Shown: piece after piece, positions 61,145 through 64,000 of the stretch
Position numbering within the stretch: position 1 is the stretch's first letter
Layout of the letters: the number at the start of each line of letters is the position of its first letter
Source: JAFALK01 sp036500605
GTDB lineage: Bacteria > Pseudomonadota > Gammaproteobacteria > Burkholderiales > Burkholderiaceae_C
DNA length: 64,000 nt
Assembly: GCA_036500605.1 (NCBI GenBank)
Contig: DASYBU010000004.1
Span: 101,942-165,941, forward strand
Direction of reading: 5' to 3'
Translations under genes and position numbers: made by a program
The notes under the pieces: generated by a model
Told to the model about the DNA's origin: nothing
The model's input: only the letters and a program-made list of their open reading frames with translations
The model's database searches: none

Positions 61145-61985
61145 AGGCGCCACCACTGCGTTGTTCGCAGCGCTGGATGAAATCTCGCGCCAGTTGCGAA
61201 TCGGGACGCAGGCGCTGGCCGATGTAGATCTCTTGTCGGCGTTCGGCGATCTGCGATTGCAGCCGTGCCGCCATTACGCCCAAGGGATCCAGCCCCTTGG
61301 CCTCGGCGCTCACCACCGCCACGCAGAGCTTTTGAACCGAGTGGGCATCGAGCAAAGCACGATGAGCCTGCACCACGCGCAAACGGCCTTGCACGGCTTG
61401 CTCGCAGCGGTTGAGCCAGTTGCGCATGGCATCCGTGTTGCCGCCGGTGACCTTGACCGGATCCTCGCCGGAGGCCAGCAGCATCTGTTCGATGCATTGG
61501 CGGTCGCCATTGGCATAGGCCTGGTTGATGGCCATCATCTGCTGCTCGCGCTGGCGGCGTTGACCTTCGCTGGCAGCCAGGTCGGGATGGAAGCGCATCG
61601 CTGCGCGGCGGTACAGCGTCTTCATCGGCGGCGGGCCCAGTTCGACCATGCCGCCGGCCGGCTCTTCAGGCAAAGGCGAGCCCGCAGGCAGTATCGGCAA
61701 CCGGGGCAGGGCAGTGGCTTGCGGCGTGGCAGGCAGGCCAGCTTCGACGCCATTGCGGCGCAATGCCTCAACCAGCAAGGTGGTTGCACAGTGCAACTGT
61801 GACTCCAGCGCGTCCAGCTCCATGTAGAGCGGCTCAAGCGCCTGCGTGTAGCGATCGACGAAGACTTGCAGCTTGTCGCGCGTCTGCGTGAACTCCTTTT
61901 CCTGTGTGGACAGGAAGCGTTTCAGTTCATCAAGCTGGGAGCGTCGGCGGGCCAGGTCGTGTTTGGTGATGGCCGTGTTGCTCAT
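61128..61985 (-). CDS. J-domain-like protein with N-terminal coiled coil
   Basis: This 285-residue protein begins with a coiled coil (about 10-75, RRSQLDELKRFLSTQEKEFT). A Pro-rich linker (85-112) leads to a J-like segment with HPD at 133-135 in LYRRAAMRFHPDLAASEGQR and the following helix QQMMAINQAYANGD. The HPD triad stimulates DnaK-type ATPases. The C-terminal part (about 160-285) is helical and unassigned. ATG 61985 is chosen since the upstream frame lies in the hppA terminator. No chaperone gene is adjacent. It is likely a dedicated DnaK co-chaperone of unknown client. Confidence 0.8.
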   Translation of the reverse strand: MSNTAITKHDLARRRSQLDELKRFLSTQEKEFTQTRDKLQVFVDRYTQALEPLYMELDALESQLHCATTLLVEALRRNGVEAGLPATPQATALPRLPILPAGSPLPEEPAGGMVELGPPPMKTLYRRAAMRFHPDLAASEGQRRQREQQMMAINQAYANGDRQCIEQMLLASGEDPVKVTGGNTDAMRNWLNRCEQAVQGRLRVVQAHRALLDAHSVQKLCVAVVSAEAKGLDPLGVMAARLQSQIAERRQEIYIGQRLRPDSQLARDFIQRCEQRSGGAFRSAA

Positions 61986-62022
61986 GCCTCGATTGTGCAG
62001 CGAGTGACCTGTGAGCAAAAGC

Positions 62023-62048
62023 AAAACAGCCCCCGAAGGGGCCGTTTT
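62023..62048 (-). terminator. Intrinsic terminator of hppA
   Basis: On the minus strand AAAACGGCCCC and GGGGCTGTTTT (62048-62023) form an 11-bp stem with loop TTCG and one G-U pair, followed by a T-rich tail. It stands 30 bp after the hppA stop. Confidence 0.8.
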
Positions 62049-62077
62049 TGGATGCGATCTAGGGCTTTCCCTGAGCG

Positions 62078-64000
<1,923 letters not shown>

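Overview
The window is a high-GC, gene-dense bacterial chromosome segment, most consistent with a betaproteobacterium of the Burkholderiales (Roseateles/Rubrivivax-like; genus level is inference). Supporting signs are the conserved order thrS-infC-rpmI-rplT-pheS-pheT-ihfA-merR-tRNA-Pro, PEP-CTERM anchored exoproteins, a K+-independent H+-pyrophosphatase, and very long antisense shadow ORFs typical of high-GC coding DNA. I see no phage, insertion sequence, CRISPR array or rRNA.

Layout. 1-6303: end of an HI0933-type flavoprotein, then a lipoprotein pair (beta-helix protein plus diheme cytochrome, the TIGR03805/TIGR03806 pair of unknown function) followed by a TonB-dependent receptor. 6391-9494: a PEP-CTERM protein divergent from tex. 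9495-9875: a decayed HicB-like antitoxin remnant. 9876-12649: two-component system on the minus strand. 12790-15435: an SPFH protein and an SH3-like exported protein, then a long palindromic repeat (15499-15605). 15659-20867: a predicted bicovalent FAD oxidase, a TonB-dependent receptor and a patatin-like lipase. 20915-28897: the translation block, preceded by a Thr-rich leader peptide and an intrinsic terminator that look like a ribosome-mediated attenuator of thrS; infC starts at a rare ATC codon. 29162-38957: FadL-type porin, topoisomerase IB, DUF427 protein and small proteins, a tricorn-like S41 peptidase, and katG. 38983-41025: a GGDEF/EAL protein.

The most coherent accessory system is 41163-55158. 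The minus-strand operon reads agaS, agaK (ROK kinase), agaZ, agaR (DeoR family), agaA/nagA (deacetylase), agaP (MFS permease). Divergent from it are a secreted GH31 glycosidase with discoidin-like and NPCBM modules and a large TonB-dependent receptor. Together they describe a complete route for N-acetylgalactosamine: GH31 releases alpha-linked GalNAc outside the cytoplasm, the receptor carries glycans over the outer membrane, AgaP imports GalNAc, AgaK phosphorylates it, AgaA deacetylates it, AgaS deaminates/isomerises it to tagatose-6-phosphate, and AgaZ acts in the tagatose-phosphate steps. The AT-rich intergenic region holds two face-away promoters, each with a CTTTCGA word in its 17-bp spacer, plus further CTTTC/GAAAG words. 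This fits the published AgaR core motif.

55353-64000: a PspC protein, an Mla-like lipid transport operon (permease with STAS domain, ATPase, MCE protein, lipoprotein), a second PEP-CTERM protein, a fatty acid hydroxylase/sterol desaturase, a J-domain protein, and the 3' part of hppA.
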